In this document: positions 53,324 through 61,951 of the stretch, in pieces
Layout of the letters: every line of letters begins with the position of its first letter
How positions within the stretch are numbered: position 1 is the first letter of the stretch
From: Pseudomonas sivasensis
GTDB taxonomy: Bacteria > Pseudomonadota > Gammaproteobacteria > Pseudomonadales > Pseudomonadaceae
NCBI RefSeq assembly: GCF_013778505.1
Contig: NZ_JAAOWU010000021.1
Span: forward strand, 1 to 64,000
Reading direction: 5' to 3'
DNA: 64,000 nt
Position numbers and translations under genes: made by a program
The notes under the pieces: model-generated
What the model saw: the letters and a program-made list of their open reading frames with translations, nothing else
What the model was told of the DNA's origin: nothing
Database searches by the model: none

Positions 53324-53983
53324 TCACTGGAAGTGCATTTCTGGAACGTGGTCCGGGACGATCAGTTTACCGGCGGTCTTGCTCACAATCTCTTCAACGC
53401 TGACGCCTGGTGCGCGTTCCTTGAGGACAAAAGCGCCATTTTCGATTTCCAGGTACGCCAGGTCGGTCAGGACACGCTTGATGCAGTTGGCGCCGGTCAG
53501 CGGCAGGCTGCACTGGCTGAGCAACTTGGATTCGCCGTCCTTGGACGCGTGAGTCATGATCACGATGATGTTTTCCGCGCCTGCCACCAGGTCCATGGCG
53601 CCGCCCATGCCTTTGACCAATTTGCCAGGGATCATCCACGAGGCGATGTTGCCGTGTACGTCGACTTCAAACGCGCCAAGCACGGTGAGGTCGACGTGGC
53701 CGCCGCGAATCATCGCGAAAGACTCGGCAGAGGAGAAAATCGACGCGCCGATACGCGCGGTCACGGTTTGCTTGCCGGCGTTGATCATGTCGGCATCGAT
53801 GGTTTCTTCGGTAGGAAACGGCCCCATGCCCAGCAGGCCGTTTTCCGATTGCAGCATGACTTCCATGCCTTCGGGAATGTAGTTGGCCACCAGGGTCGGA
53901 ATGCCGATGCCGAGGTTCACGTAGAAACCGTCCTGCATTTCGCGGGCGACGCGTTGGGCCATTTGTTCGCGGGTCAGAGCCAT
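53324..53983 (-). CDS. dhcB: CoA-transferase subunit B, DhcB-like
   Basis: A 219-residue beta subunit of a 3-oxoacid CoA-transferase. The catalytic Glu is in LQSENGLLGMGPFP (about 51); NAGKQTVT, GGHVDLTVLGAFEVD and GAENIIVIMTH follow the family. AAGAGGAA upstream. Gene order LysR, subunit A, subunit B, atoB matches the P. aeruginosa dhcR-dhcA-dhcB-atoB carnitine locus as I recall it; an acetoacetate role cannot be excluded. Confidence 0.85.
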   Translation of the reverse strand: MALTREQMAQRVAREMQDGFYVNLGIGIPTLVANYIPEGMEVMLQSENGLLGMGPFPTEETIDADMINAGKQTVTARIGASIFSSAESFAMIRGGHVDLTVLGAFEVDVHGNIASWMIPGKLVKGMGGAMDLVAGAENIIVIMTHASKDGESKLLSQCSLPLTGANCIKRVLTDLAYLEIENGAFVLKERAPGVSVEEIVSKTAGKLIVPDHVPEMHFQ

Positions 53984-54019
53984 GGTTGTGTTCCTCTTAT
54001 TCTTAGGGCTGGAGGCAGA

Positions 54020-54718
54020 TTATTTGCGCACGGTGCGCTGTTCGATGCGCTTCTCGAACGTGCCGCAGATGATCCGGTCGACGTAGATGCCAGGGGTGTG
54101 GATCTGCGCCGGGTCCAGCTCGCCCGGTTCGACGATTTCCTCGACTTCGACCACGGTGATCTTGCCGGCAGTGGCGGCCAGCGGGTTGAAGTTCTGGGCG
54201 GTGTGGCGATAGATGACGTTGCCGAAGTGGTCGGCTTTCCAGCCTTTGACGATGGCGAAGTCGCCGGTGATGGATTCTTCCATCAGGTACGGACGACCAT
54301 TGAATTCGCGGATTTCCTTGCCCTCGGCGACGGGGGTGCCAACACCGGTGGCGGTGAAGAAGGCCGGGATACCGGCACCGCCTGCGCGCATTTTCTCTGC
54401 GAGGGTGCCCTGGGGGGTGAGGACCACTTCAATTTCGCCGCTGAGCAGTTGTTTCTCGAACAGAGCGTTTTCACCCACATAGGAGGCGATCACTTTGCTG
54501 ATCTGCTTTTCTTCCAGCAGCACGCCCAAGCCGAAACCGTCGACACCGCAGTTGTTGGAAACGACGGTCAGGTCGCGGGTGCCTTTGCGCTTGATCTCGT
54601 TGATGAGGTTTTCTGGAATGCCGCACAGGCCAAAACCGCCGGAGAGTACGGTCATGCCGTCTTCCAGGCCTGCCAGCGCTTCTTCATAGGACGCTACGCG
54701 TTTATCGAAACCTGCCAT
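54020..54718 (-). CDS. dhcA: CoA-transferase subunit A, DhcA-like
   Basis: A 232-residue alpha subunit: TVLSGGFGLCGIPENLI near 23, VVSNNCGVDGFGLG near 52, LTPQGTLAEKMRAGGAGIPAF near 101, then GRPYLMEESI. The frame continues open far upstream into the LysR gene, but the ATG at 54718 begins the conserved protein. First gene of the operon; 36 bases before dhcB. With DhcB it would transfer CoA to a 3-oxo acid such as dehydrocarnitine. Confidence 0.87.
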   Translation of the reverse strand: MAGFDKRVASYEEALAGLEDGMTVLSGGFGLCGIPENLINEIKRKGTRDLTVVSNNCGVDGFGLGVLLEEKQISKVIASYVGENALFEKQLLSGEIEVVLTPQGTLAEKMRAGGAGIPAFFTATGVGTPVAEGKEIREFNGRPYLMEESITGDFAIVKGWKADHFGNVIYRHTAQNFNPLAATAGKITVVEVEEIVEPGELDPAQIHTPGIYVDRIICGTFEKRIEQRTVRK

Positions 54719-54850
54719 ATGCACCTCTTTTATTGTGTGTGGTCCAGCCAGTGAACCGAGTGTTGCGCTGACGGATTGATTTGTTAAGTTGTTTTTTAAG
54801 GTTGATTGATTTAAAAAACAGCATAGTTCATTCCCCCTCGGAGCAGCGTC

Positions 54851-55756
54851 ATGACCGTTAAGCAGATGCGGGCGTTTCTCGCCGTGGCCCAGAGCCTGAG
54901 TTTTGCCGCCGCCTGCGAGCGTTTGCATCTCTCTCAATCGGCGCTGAGCCTGACGATCAAGGGCTTGGAAGAAGGATTGGGTGGCCGCTTGTTCAGCCGT
55001 AACACCCGCAACGTTGCACTGACCCCGGAAGGTGAATCCCTGTTGCCCCTGGCGCGCCGGCTGATTGCGGATTGGGATAATGCGGAAGATGAACTGCGCC
55101 AACGGTTCACGCTGCAACGCGGTCGGGTCACGGTGGCGGCGATGCCATCGTTTGCAGGCAATTTGCTGCCGCCGATCCTGAAGATATTCCGTGCACGTTA
55201 CCCCCAAGTGAATGTGACAGTGCATGACTTGATCAATGAGCAAGTGCTGGAGATGGTTCGCGACCGTCAGGTGGAGCTGGGCGTCGCATTTGAGCCGTCG
55301 GAAGGCTCGTCTTTGGCATTCACACCGTTGTACTTGGATCGCTTTATTGCCGTAGTGCCGGGTGATTCGCCTTTGGCGCACTGTGCCGAGATCGATTGGG
55401 CGACGTTGCTGGAGCAGCCGTTCATCACGTTGCAGCGACCGTCCACGGTACGAGTGATGCTGGAAGAGCACTTGGGCGCCTTGCGGATGAAACTGCCCGT
55501 GGCGCTGGAAAGCCATCAACTGGCAACGGTTGGCAAGATGGTTGCCAATGGCCTCGGCGTCAGCGCCGTGCCTGCGTTGTGTGCCCAGCAGATGGAAGAG
55601 GCTGGCGCTCATTGCATCACCTTAAACAGCCCGGTGATTGAGCGGCCGATTGGTGTGCTGACCAAGCCTGGGCATGAGCTGTCGGCGGCGGCGCAAGTAT
55701 TGTTTGATATTTTTCGGGATGAAGCGGGGAAGGGGCGGTTTCCGGCGTTGTTATAA
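54851..55756 (+). CDS. dhcR: LysR-family regulator divergent from dhcAB-atoB
   Basis: A 301-residue LysR regulator: MTVKQMRAFLAVAQSLSFAA and LHLSQSALSLTIKGLEE at the N-terminus, effector-binding domain from about 90. GGAG upstream. It is divergent from dhcA across an AT-rich 132-base gap, the usual arrangement for a LysR activator of the operon. The DhcR name rests on synteny. Confidence 0.83.
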   Translation: MTVKQMRAFLAVAQSLSFAAACERLHLSQSALSLTIKGLEEGLGGRLFSRNTRNVALTPEGESLLPLARRLIADWDNAEDELRQRFTLQRGRVTVAAMPSFAGNLLPPILKIFRARYPQVNVTVHDLINEQVLEMVRDRQVELGVAFEPSEGSSLAFTPLYLDRFIAVVPGDSPLAHCAEIDWATLLEQPFITLQRPSTVRVMLEEHLGALRMKLPVALESHQLATVGKMVANGLGVSAVPALCAQQMEEAGAHCITLNSPVIERPIGVLTKPGHELSAAAQVLFDIFRDEAGKGRFPALL

Positions 55757-55767
55757 GGCAGTAATTA

Positions 55768-55798
55768 AAAAGCCCGCTCGAACTAACGAGCGGGCTTT
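55768..55798. terminator. Bidirectional-type terminator
   Basis: A run, AGCCCGCTCG stem, CGAGCGGGCT and a T run. It serves the LysR gene and the convergent small gene at 55818. Confidence 0.88.
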
Positions 55799-55817
55799 AA
55801 TATTTAATGCTGAGTGA

Positions 55818-56147
55818 TCAGCAGTATCTATCAATCACTTTTACTTGCGATTGGCCTTTAAGGTTCTGCCATTCGGTATTGAGTGTATGAAAGACCTGCT
55901 CGATAAAGTTGCGATCAGCCGCGGCCTTCTTGCCGACATAACCCTGGCCACGGCGGTACACCTTCAGGCGCGCTGCCAGTTCACGGTTATTGCGGTCAAA
56001 CTCGGCTTCTTCGGTATTGGGCTCCAGGCAGTCAAGTTGCACTTCGCCCGATTTACCAATCCACAAGATATGGTCGTCGAGTGTGTCTTTCTGCGCTGCG
56101 AACATCTCAGCCAATTCATCGATAGTTGGTTGGTTGTTCAGATTCAT
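55818..56147 (-). CDS. Hypothetical helical protein
   Basis: A 109-residue cytoplasmic protein with a good AAGGGG site. Acidic first half (TIDELAEMFAAQKDTLDDHI, then LWIGKSGEVQLDCLE) and basic second half (RRGQGYVGKKAAADRNFIEQ). No export signal. I do not recognise a family. It has its own terminator. Confidence 0.65.
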   Translation of the reverse strand: MNLNNQPTIDELAEMFAAQKDTLDDHILWIGKSGEVQLDCLEPNTEEAEFDRNNRELAARLKVYRRGQGYVGKKAAADRNFIEQVFHTLNTEWQNLKGQSQVKVIDRYC

Positions 56148-56660
56148 GTGTAAGCCCCTTGACCAGTTGGCGATCTATCAGTTAATTCCGTTAAAACTGC
56201 TTAGTTGTCTCCGGTTCTGAAAACCGGGCGTCAGTGACTGTCTGCCGAGTACGGGCAGGGTCTTGAACCTGATGCATGTAGTCTTGCTGATGAACTGCTA
56301 CGCAATGGTTTCATAACGAAGACAAGCAGCGTTTGAGCTCCTTGTACCCATCCCTCCGGGGTGGGTCAGCTTCATCAATCTGCCTTGTGGGCAGTGCACA
56401 TCCGGAAAAAACAGCTCGGCGGTCAGACGAGCTCTTTCAAAACGCTTGTTACCAACGCTCCCGATCCGGGAGACGTCTCGATAATGCAAGGACAAAAAGG
56501 TTACGTCAACGGTTATGTAGTGATTATTTTTATTCACTACATAAATCGTTGTGGGGACGGGGAAATGCGGGATAACGTGACTTGGGCGTCACTTTTTGGA
56601 GGTTTGGTTCGGTCTTCGAAGGCTTTAGTGGCGAGCATCCAGGGGTGAGCGTTCCACACT
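56148..56660. other. Gene-free region of about 500 bases
   Basis: Several short frames on both strands, none with a good start and ribosome site. It contains small hairpins (CCCATCCCTCCGGGGTGGG near 56348 and CTGCCTTGTGGGCAG near 56381). It might hold a small RNA or a decayed gene; nothing specific is supported. Confidence 0.4.
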
Positions 56661-57506
56661 TCAGATAAGCCGTTCCGCCAGCAAGGGCAGTAATACCTCG
56701 CACGATGCTTGGACCTTCATCTGCAACAACTCATCCCCACGGGTCTTGCCCAGGTTGATGGCGATCACCGGTTTGCCTTGCTCGACCATTGCCTTGCACA
56801 GACGAAATGCCGAATAGGCCATCAGCGACGATCCCACTACCAGCAACCCCTCGGCATGTTCCACCGCAGCCATCGCTGCGGCGGCCGTCGCCGTGGCGAC
56901 GTTTTCACCGAAAAACACTACGTCCGGCTTCAGTCGTTGACCGTGGCAATAGGGGCATCGGGGAACTTGGAAGCGCTCTTCAAACGCAGGGTCGAGGAGG
57001 GTATCGCCATCCGGCGCTTGAACGGCATCAACGCCCGCCAGATAGGGGTTCTCGGCTTCCATCAACCGTTGGATGACGTTGCGATCACTGCGCTGCTGAC
57101 AGTCAAGGCATAGCACCCTGTGCAGGCTGCCATGCAGTTCGATCACGTCGTGACTACCGGCTTGGTCATGCAGCGTGTCGACGTTTTGCGTGATCAGCCC
57201 GCTGATGCGCTGGCGTTGCTGCAGCGTCGCCAGCGCCATGTGCGCTTTGTTCGGCGTGGCAATGCGTACCCTTGGCCACCCCAACATCGCGCGTGCCCAG
57301 TAACGGCGACGAGCCTGTGGCGTGGCCAGGAATTCCTGGTACATCATCGGTGCCTTGCCTCGGCGCACGCCCTCGCTGTCGCGGTAATCGGGAATTCCCG
57401 ACGACGTACTGATCCCTGCACCGGTCAGCACCAGAAAGCGCCGTTCGGCCATGGCCCGGTGCAGGATGTCGAGGTGGTCTTCCTGGTGTTCCTGGCTGTC
57501 GAGCAT
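56661..57506 (-). CDS. Sirtuin-type NAD-dependent deacylase
   Basis: A 281-residue Sir2-family protein: LTGAGISTSSGIPDYRD near 27, TQNVDTLHDQAG near 105, catalytic His in IELHGSLH near 122, zinc Cys pairs CLDCQQ and CPYCHG. Family removes acyl groups from protein lysines using NAD. AGGGAG upstream. Nine bases after the CBS-domain gene, so probably one transcript. Confidence 0.9.
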   Translation of the reverse strand: MLDSQEHQEDHLDILHRAMAERRFLVLTGAGISTSSGIPDYRDSEGVRRGKAPMMYQEFLATPQARRRYWARAMLGWPRVRIATPNKAHMALATLQQRQRISGLITQNVDTLHDQAGSHDVIELHGSLHRVLCLDCQQRSDRNVIQRLMEAENPYLAGVDAVQAPDGDTLLDPAFEERFQVPRCPYCHGQRLKPDVVFFGENVATATAAAAMAAVEHAEGLLVVGSSLMAYSAFRLCKAMVEQGKPVIAINLGKTRGDELLQMKVQASCEVLLPLLAERLI

Positions 57507-57515
57507 GGGGTCTCC

Positions 57516-57956
57516 CTATTCGCCGCGGATGTACTGCTCCAGCTGTTTAATCAGGTCTGCCTGGTCGGCAATGGCTTCCTTCACCAGATCGCCGATGGAC
57601 AACAGGCCCAACAGCTGACCTTCTTCGACCACAGGTAGGTGGCGAAGGTGACTGTCGGTCATGATATTCATGCACTCATCGACCTTTTTGTGAGGGCCGA
57701 CGCATATCACCGGCGAACTCATAACTTCATCGACCCGCGTCGTTACCGACGATAGACCTTTGAGAATGAGCTTACGTGCGTAATCGCGCTCGCTGATGAT
57801 CCCCACCACCACACCTTCCTTGACGACCGGCAAGGCCCCGACGTTTTTCTCCGACATCCGCACCAGCGCTTCAAACACGGTGTGGTCCCATTGGATGGTG
57901 TGGACGTCCTGGTTTTTAAGATCCTTGGCTTTGAGTACTTCTGCGACAGTTTTCAT
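57516..57956 (-). CDS. Two-CBS-domain protein
   Basis: A 146-residue protein made of two CBS domains: VHTIQWDHTVFEALVRMSEK with LPVVKEGVVVGIISERDYA, then PVICVGPHKKVDECMNIMTD with HLPVVEEGQLLGLLSIGDLV. ATG at 57956 has GGAG eight bases upstream. Such proteins bind adenosine nucleotides and may sense energy state; here upstream of a sirtuin that uses NAD. Confidence 0.88.
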   Translation of the reverse strand: MKTVAEVLKAKDLKNQDVHTIQWDHTVFEALVRMSEKNVGALPVVKEGVVVGIISERDYARKLILKGLSSVTTRVDEVMSSPVICVGPHKKVDECMNIMTDSHLRHLPVVEEGQLLGLLSIGDLVKEAIADQADLIKQLEQYIRGE

Positions 57957-58086
57957 GGCGGCCACTCCGGTGTTGTTATCAGGTAGTCAAGGTGCCCTAA
58001 AGAATCCTAGACGGCCTGCGCGGGAGCAAGGTCAAAAGCGGCGTTAAACCCGTCGAAAAACGTCATTCGCCGGATTTTTTTGCGGT

Positions 58087-60036
58087 TTACCCCGCAGTTG
58101 TCGGCTTTTTGGCGCGCTTTGGTCCGGTAGCGGTCTTGCGGGGGGCGCTCTTGCGTTTCTTTTTCCACGGGGCTGTGCCTCGACCTGCGGGGCTCGCCGG
58201 ACCAGTGATGGTCATGCGCATACCATTGCATCGCGCCACTTGTTTGCTCATCCAGGCCGCCTGCTTGGCGACGAACTCTTCCAGGCTCATTTCGCCGCTT
58301 TGCACCATGTCCAGCGCTTGTTCCCAGATTGCGGTGGTGCCGGGGTCGGCGATGGCGCGGGGCACTGCGTCGATCAGGCTGAACGCCGCCGGGGTAGCCG
58401 ACAGCGCCTTGCCGTTCTTCACCAGGTAACCTCGATCAAGCAAACCCTGGATAATCCCGGCGCGGGTCGCTTCAGTGCCGATACCAGTGGTGTCCTTGAG
58501 TTTTTGCTTGAGGAGCGGGTCTTCCACCAGTTTGGCGACGTTTTTCATTGCCTTGATCAGGTCGCCTTCGGTAAAGGGTTTGGGCGGCTGAGTCCACAAA
58601 TCCTTGAGGTTGACCTTGTCCACTGCGTAGTCCTGGCCCTGTGTCAGCGTCGGTAAGGCCTGTGGCGCAGGTGTCTCACGGCCTCTGGTCGGCGCCAACG
58701 CTTCGGGCAGGGCGCGCTTCCAGCCAGGCTCTATCACGACTTTGCCGACCGCGCGCAATGCAAAACCTGCGCAGTCGAAATCCGCCTGGGTGCGATCGTA
58801 TTCGTGGTTGGGCAGGAACTGCGCCAGGTAGCGCGCACGAATCAGCGTGTACACCGCGCGATGTTTACCGGTGAGTTGCCCGACGTCCTTGCCAGCGCCC
58901 GTGGGGATGATGCCGTGGTGAGCGCTGACCTTGGCGTCGTTCCAGGCCCGCGAGCGGCGTTGGGGGTCGATATGGGGCATCAGCTCGTTGACTGCCGTAT
59001 CGGCACGGCCCAGTGCGGCGAGAATCTTTGGTGCGTCGCTGTGTTGGCTCAGCGGCAGGTAGCCGCAATCACTGCGCGGGTAGGTGATGACTTTGTGGGT
59101 TTCGTAGAGGGATTGGGCGATGTCCAGGGTTTCCTGGGCGCCGAGGCCGAGCTTCTTGGAGCAGATCTCCTGCAAGGTGCCCAGGTCGAAGGGCAGGGGC
59201 GCCACTTCGCGCATGCGTTCGGTTCGCAGTTTTACCAGGCGTGCGCTGGAGGCGCGGGTCATGGCATCGGCGGCTTCTCGGGCAAGTTGCGGGTTCAGGC
59301 AGCGGCCTTGGTCGTCGCAGGCATCTTCGGCAGCCCGCCATTGGGCGGTGAAGGTCATGCGTTCGTGGCGCAGGTCCACATCGATGGCCCAATAAGCCAC
59401 GGGGACGAAATCGGCGATGCTGCGATCGCGGTCCACCACCAGACGCAAAGTCGGGGTTTGCACCCGACCCACCGGCAGCACACCTTGATAACCGGACTGA
59501 CGCCCAAGGAGCGTAAACAGGCGACTCATGTTCATACCGATCAGCCAGTCGGCGCGGGAGCGGCCCAGGGCCGAGTGATACAGGCTGAACGTCTCTGCAC
59601 CCGGCTTGAGCGCCGCCAGGGCTTTGCGAATGGAGGCGTCATCCAGTGCCGACAGCCACAAACGCTGGATCGGCCCGCGATAACGACAGTGTTCCACCAG
59701 CTCCCGGGCGATCATCTCGCCCTCGCGGTCGGCGTCGGTGGCAATCACCAACTCCTGCGCTTCCCCCAGCAGGCGCTTGACCGCCTTGAACTGGCTGGCG
59801 GTCTTGGGCTTGACCAGCATTTTCCATTTTTCCGGGACGATTGGCAGGTCGGCCAGTACCCAGCGCTTGTACTTGGCGTCATAGGCATCGGGCGGAGCGG
59901 TTTCCAGCAGATGGCCGATGCACCAGGTGACGGTAACCCCATTGCCCAGCCAGCAGCCGTCGCCCCGGCGACTGGCGCCGAGCACGGCCGCGATGTCCTT
60001 GGCCTGGGAGGGTTTTTCACAGAGGTACAGCCGCAT
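58087..60036 (-). CDS. topB: DNA topoisomerase III
   Basis: A 649-residue type IA topoisomerase. TOPRIM motifs at the N-terminus (LYLCEKPSQAKDIAAVLG; ATDADREGEMIARE near 98), catalytic Tyr in ITYPRSDCGYLPLSQH (about 318), GIGTEATRAGIIQGLLDRGY near 495. Ends in a Lys/Arg-rich tail. Decatenates DNA and resolves replication intermediates. Weak ribosome site before the ATG. Confidence 0.95.
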   Translation of the reverse strand: MRLYLCEKPSQAKDIAAVLGASRRGDGCWLGNGVTVTWCIGHLLETAPPDAYDAKYKRWVLADLPIVPEKWKMLVKPKTASQFKAVKRLLGEAQELVIATDADREGEMIARELVEHCRYRGPIQRLWLSALDDASIRKALAALKPGAETFSLYHSALGRSRADWLIGMNMSRLFTLLGRQSGYQGVLPVGRVQTPTLRLVVDRDRSIADFVPVAYWAIDVDLRHERMTFTAQWRAAEDACDDQGRCLNPQLAREAADAMTRASSARLVKLRTERMREVAPLPFDLGTLQEICSKKLGLGAQETLDIAQSLYETHKVITYPRSDCGYLPLSQHSDAPKILAALGRADTAVNELMPHIDPQRRSRAWNDAKVSAHHGIIPTGAGKDVGQLTGKHRAVYTLIRARYLAQFLPNHEYDRTQADFDCAGFALRAVGKVVIEPGWKRALPEALAPTRGRETPAPQALPTLTQGQDYAVDKVNLKDLWTQPPKPFTEGDLIKAMKNVAKLVEDPLLKQKLKDTTGIGTEATRAGIIQGLLDRGYLVKNGKALSATPAAFSLIDAVPRAIADPGTTAIWEQALDMVQSGEMSLEEFVAKQAAWMSKQVARCNGMRMTITGPASPAGRGTAPWKKKRKSAPRKTATGPKRAKKPTTAG

Positions 60037-60150
60037 GGTCAGCCCATTCGTTACACAGATGAATGGGGAGCAGAATGGGCAAAAGAAGGGATTTGATCAA
60101 CCTTTATCTGGATGGATATACAGCAAATTATGTGAGCACTGCGAAGCCAA

Positions 60151-60240
60151 TGTGCGAGGGGGGTTGCTCCCGATTGTGGTCTATCAGTCACTGCAACGGT
60201 GACGGAACCACTGCTATCGGGAGCAAGTCCCCCTCCCACA
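60151..60240. repeat. REPIN
   Basis: TGTGCGAGGGGGGTTGCTCC at the left and ATCGGGAGCAAGTCCCCCTC at the right, inverted, about 90 bases overall. Same class as the tandem array at 29148. Confidence 0.85.
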
Positions 60241-60263
60241 GGGGACTGTCGCCGTTCTGTAGA

Positions 60264-61886
60264 TCAGTTGTTATCGATATCCACATGCCGCGTTTCTTTG
60301 AGGAAGAACAGCCCGACAATCAGGCTCACCCCGGTAATCACCACCGGGTACCACAAGCCGTAGAAAATATCCCCTGTGTACACCACCAGCGCAAACGACA
60401 CGGTCGGCAGGAACCCGCCAAACCAGCCGTTACCGATGTGGTATGGCAGTGACATCGAGGTGTAGCGGATACGCGTCGGGAACAGTTCCACCATCAGGGC
60501 CGCCAGCGGGCCGTAGCACATGGCCGCGATCAGGATCAGCGCAACGATCAGTACCACCACCATGACTTTGTTGACCTGAGCCACATCCGCCGAAGTCGGG
60601 TAACCGGCCAGGGTCACGGCGCCACGCAGGGCTTTTTCGTCAAAACCGTCGATACGCACGTCGCCCACGCTCACCTGCACCGGGCTGCCGGCGGGGGCGG
60701 CGGCGCTGCTGTAGGGCAGGCCTTGCTTGACCAGGAAGGTCTTGACCTTGTCGCACGGGCTGTCAAATTTTGCCTTGCCCACGGGGTCGAACTGGAAGGT
60801 ACAGGTGGCTGGGTCGGCCAGTACGGTGATCGGGGCCTGGGTGCTGGCCTGGTCCATCGCCGGGTTGGTGTAGTGCGCCAGGCTCTTGAAGATCGGGAAG
60901 TACAGCAAGGTAGCCAGCAGCAGGCCGAGCATCAGCACCGGCTTGCGCCCGACTTTGTCCGACAGCCAGCCAAAGAAGATAAAGAACGGCGCGCCGATCA
61001 CCACGCTGATGATCAGCAGCATGTTGGCCAATGCAGGGTCCATCTTCAGGAATTGGGTGAGGAAGAACAGCACGTAAAACTGCGCCGCGTAGAAGGTCAC
61101 CGCTTGCCCGCCGTTAATGCTGAACAGCGCAATCAGCACGACCTTGAGGTTTTCCCATTTGCCGAAGGACTCGCGGATCGGCGCCTTGCTGGCCTTGCCT
61201 TCCTCTTTCATCTTCAGGAAGGCCGGCGACTCGTGCAGGCTCATGCGGATCCAGGTGGAAATGCCCAGCAGTACGATGGAAAACAGGAACGGAATGCGCC
61301 AGCCCCACACTTCGAACTGGTCGCCGGTGAAGTAGCGGCAGGCCAGCACCACCAGCAGCGACAGCAGCAGGCCGAGGGTAGCGGTGGACTGAATCCAACT
61401 GGTATGGAAGCCACGTTTGCCGGCGGGTGCATGCTCGGCCACATAGGTCGCCGCGCCGCCGTATTCACCGCCCAACGCCAGGCCTTGCAGCATGCGCAGC
61501 ACGATGAGAATGATCGGCGCCGCAATGCCGATGCTGGCGTAGGTCGGCAGCAAACCGACGCAGAAGGTGGCGACACCCATCAGGATGATAGTCACCAGGA
61601 ACGTGTACTTGCGCCCAATCATATCGCCCAGACGGCCGAACACCAGCGCGCCGAACGGGCGCACCACAAAGCCGGCTGCAAAGGCCATCAAGGCAAAGAT
61701 AAATGCCGTGGTGTCGTTGACCCCGGCAAAGAACTGCTTGCTGATCACGGCCGCCAGCGCGCCGTAGAGGAAAAAGTCATACCACTCGAACACCGTCCCA
61801 AGGGACGAGGCGAAGATGACCTTTTTGGAGTCGTTGCTGGCGCTCGCGTCTCTCGTCGAGCCCAGGGTTTGAGCGTGTTCTGACAT
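60264..61886 (-). CDS. MHS-family MFS transporter
   Basis: A 540-residue MFS transporter of the metabolite:H+ symporter type (ShiA/ProP-like): GTVFEWYDFFLYGALA near 28, GRLGDMIGRKYTFLVTI near 83, LRMLQGLALGGEYGGAATYV near 125. About twelve membrane segments, with a long extra loop (about 355-430) holding two Cys (TCTF, SPCDK) before the last segments, which lengthens it compared with typical members. Next to a GMC oxidoreductase gene on the same strand; probably takes up that enzyme's substrate. Confidence 0.87.
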   Translation of the reverse strand: MSEHAQTLGSTRDASASNDSKKVIFASSLGTVFEWYDFFLYGALAAVISKQFFAGVNDTTAFIFALMAFAAGFVVRPFGALVFGRLGDMIGRKYTFLVTIILMGVATFCVGLLPTYASIGIAAPIILIVLRMLQGLALGGEYGGAATYVAEHAPAGKRGFHTSWIQSTATLGLLLSLLVVLACRYFTGDQFEVWGWRIPFLFSIVLLGISTWIRMSLHESPAFLKMKEEGKASKAPIRESFGKWENLKVVLIALFSINGGQAVTFYAAQFYVLFFLTQFLKMDPALANMLLIISVVIGAPFFIFFGWLSDKVGRKPVLMLGLLLATLLYFPIFKSLAHYTNPAMDQASTQAPITVLADPATCTFQFDPVGKAKFDSPCDKVKTFLVKQGLPYSSAAAPAGSPVQVSVGDVRIDGFDEKALRGAVTLAGYPTSADVAQVNKVMVVVLIVALILIAAMCYGPLAALMVELFPTRIRYTSMSLPYHIGNGWFGGFLPTVSFALVVYTGDIFYGLWYPVVITGVSLIVGLFFLKETRHVDIDNN

Positions 61887-61951
61887 CGGGTAGCCCTCAC
61901 AGTGATTATTTATTGTTGTTCCACTGTCGGCGCCAGGTTTGGCGCCGCTAT

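Noticed and set aside
54719..55612. Long upstream extension of the dhcA frame
   Set aside because: It is antisense to the LysR gene and the family begins at the ATG at 54718.
56298..56537. A 79-codon minus-strand frame
   Set aside because: No ribosome site, no recognised family, overlapping frames of equal quality on the other strand.
60896..61883. Long plus-strand frame over the MHS gene
   Set aside because: Antisense shadow; the minus strand carries the transporter motifs.
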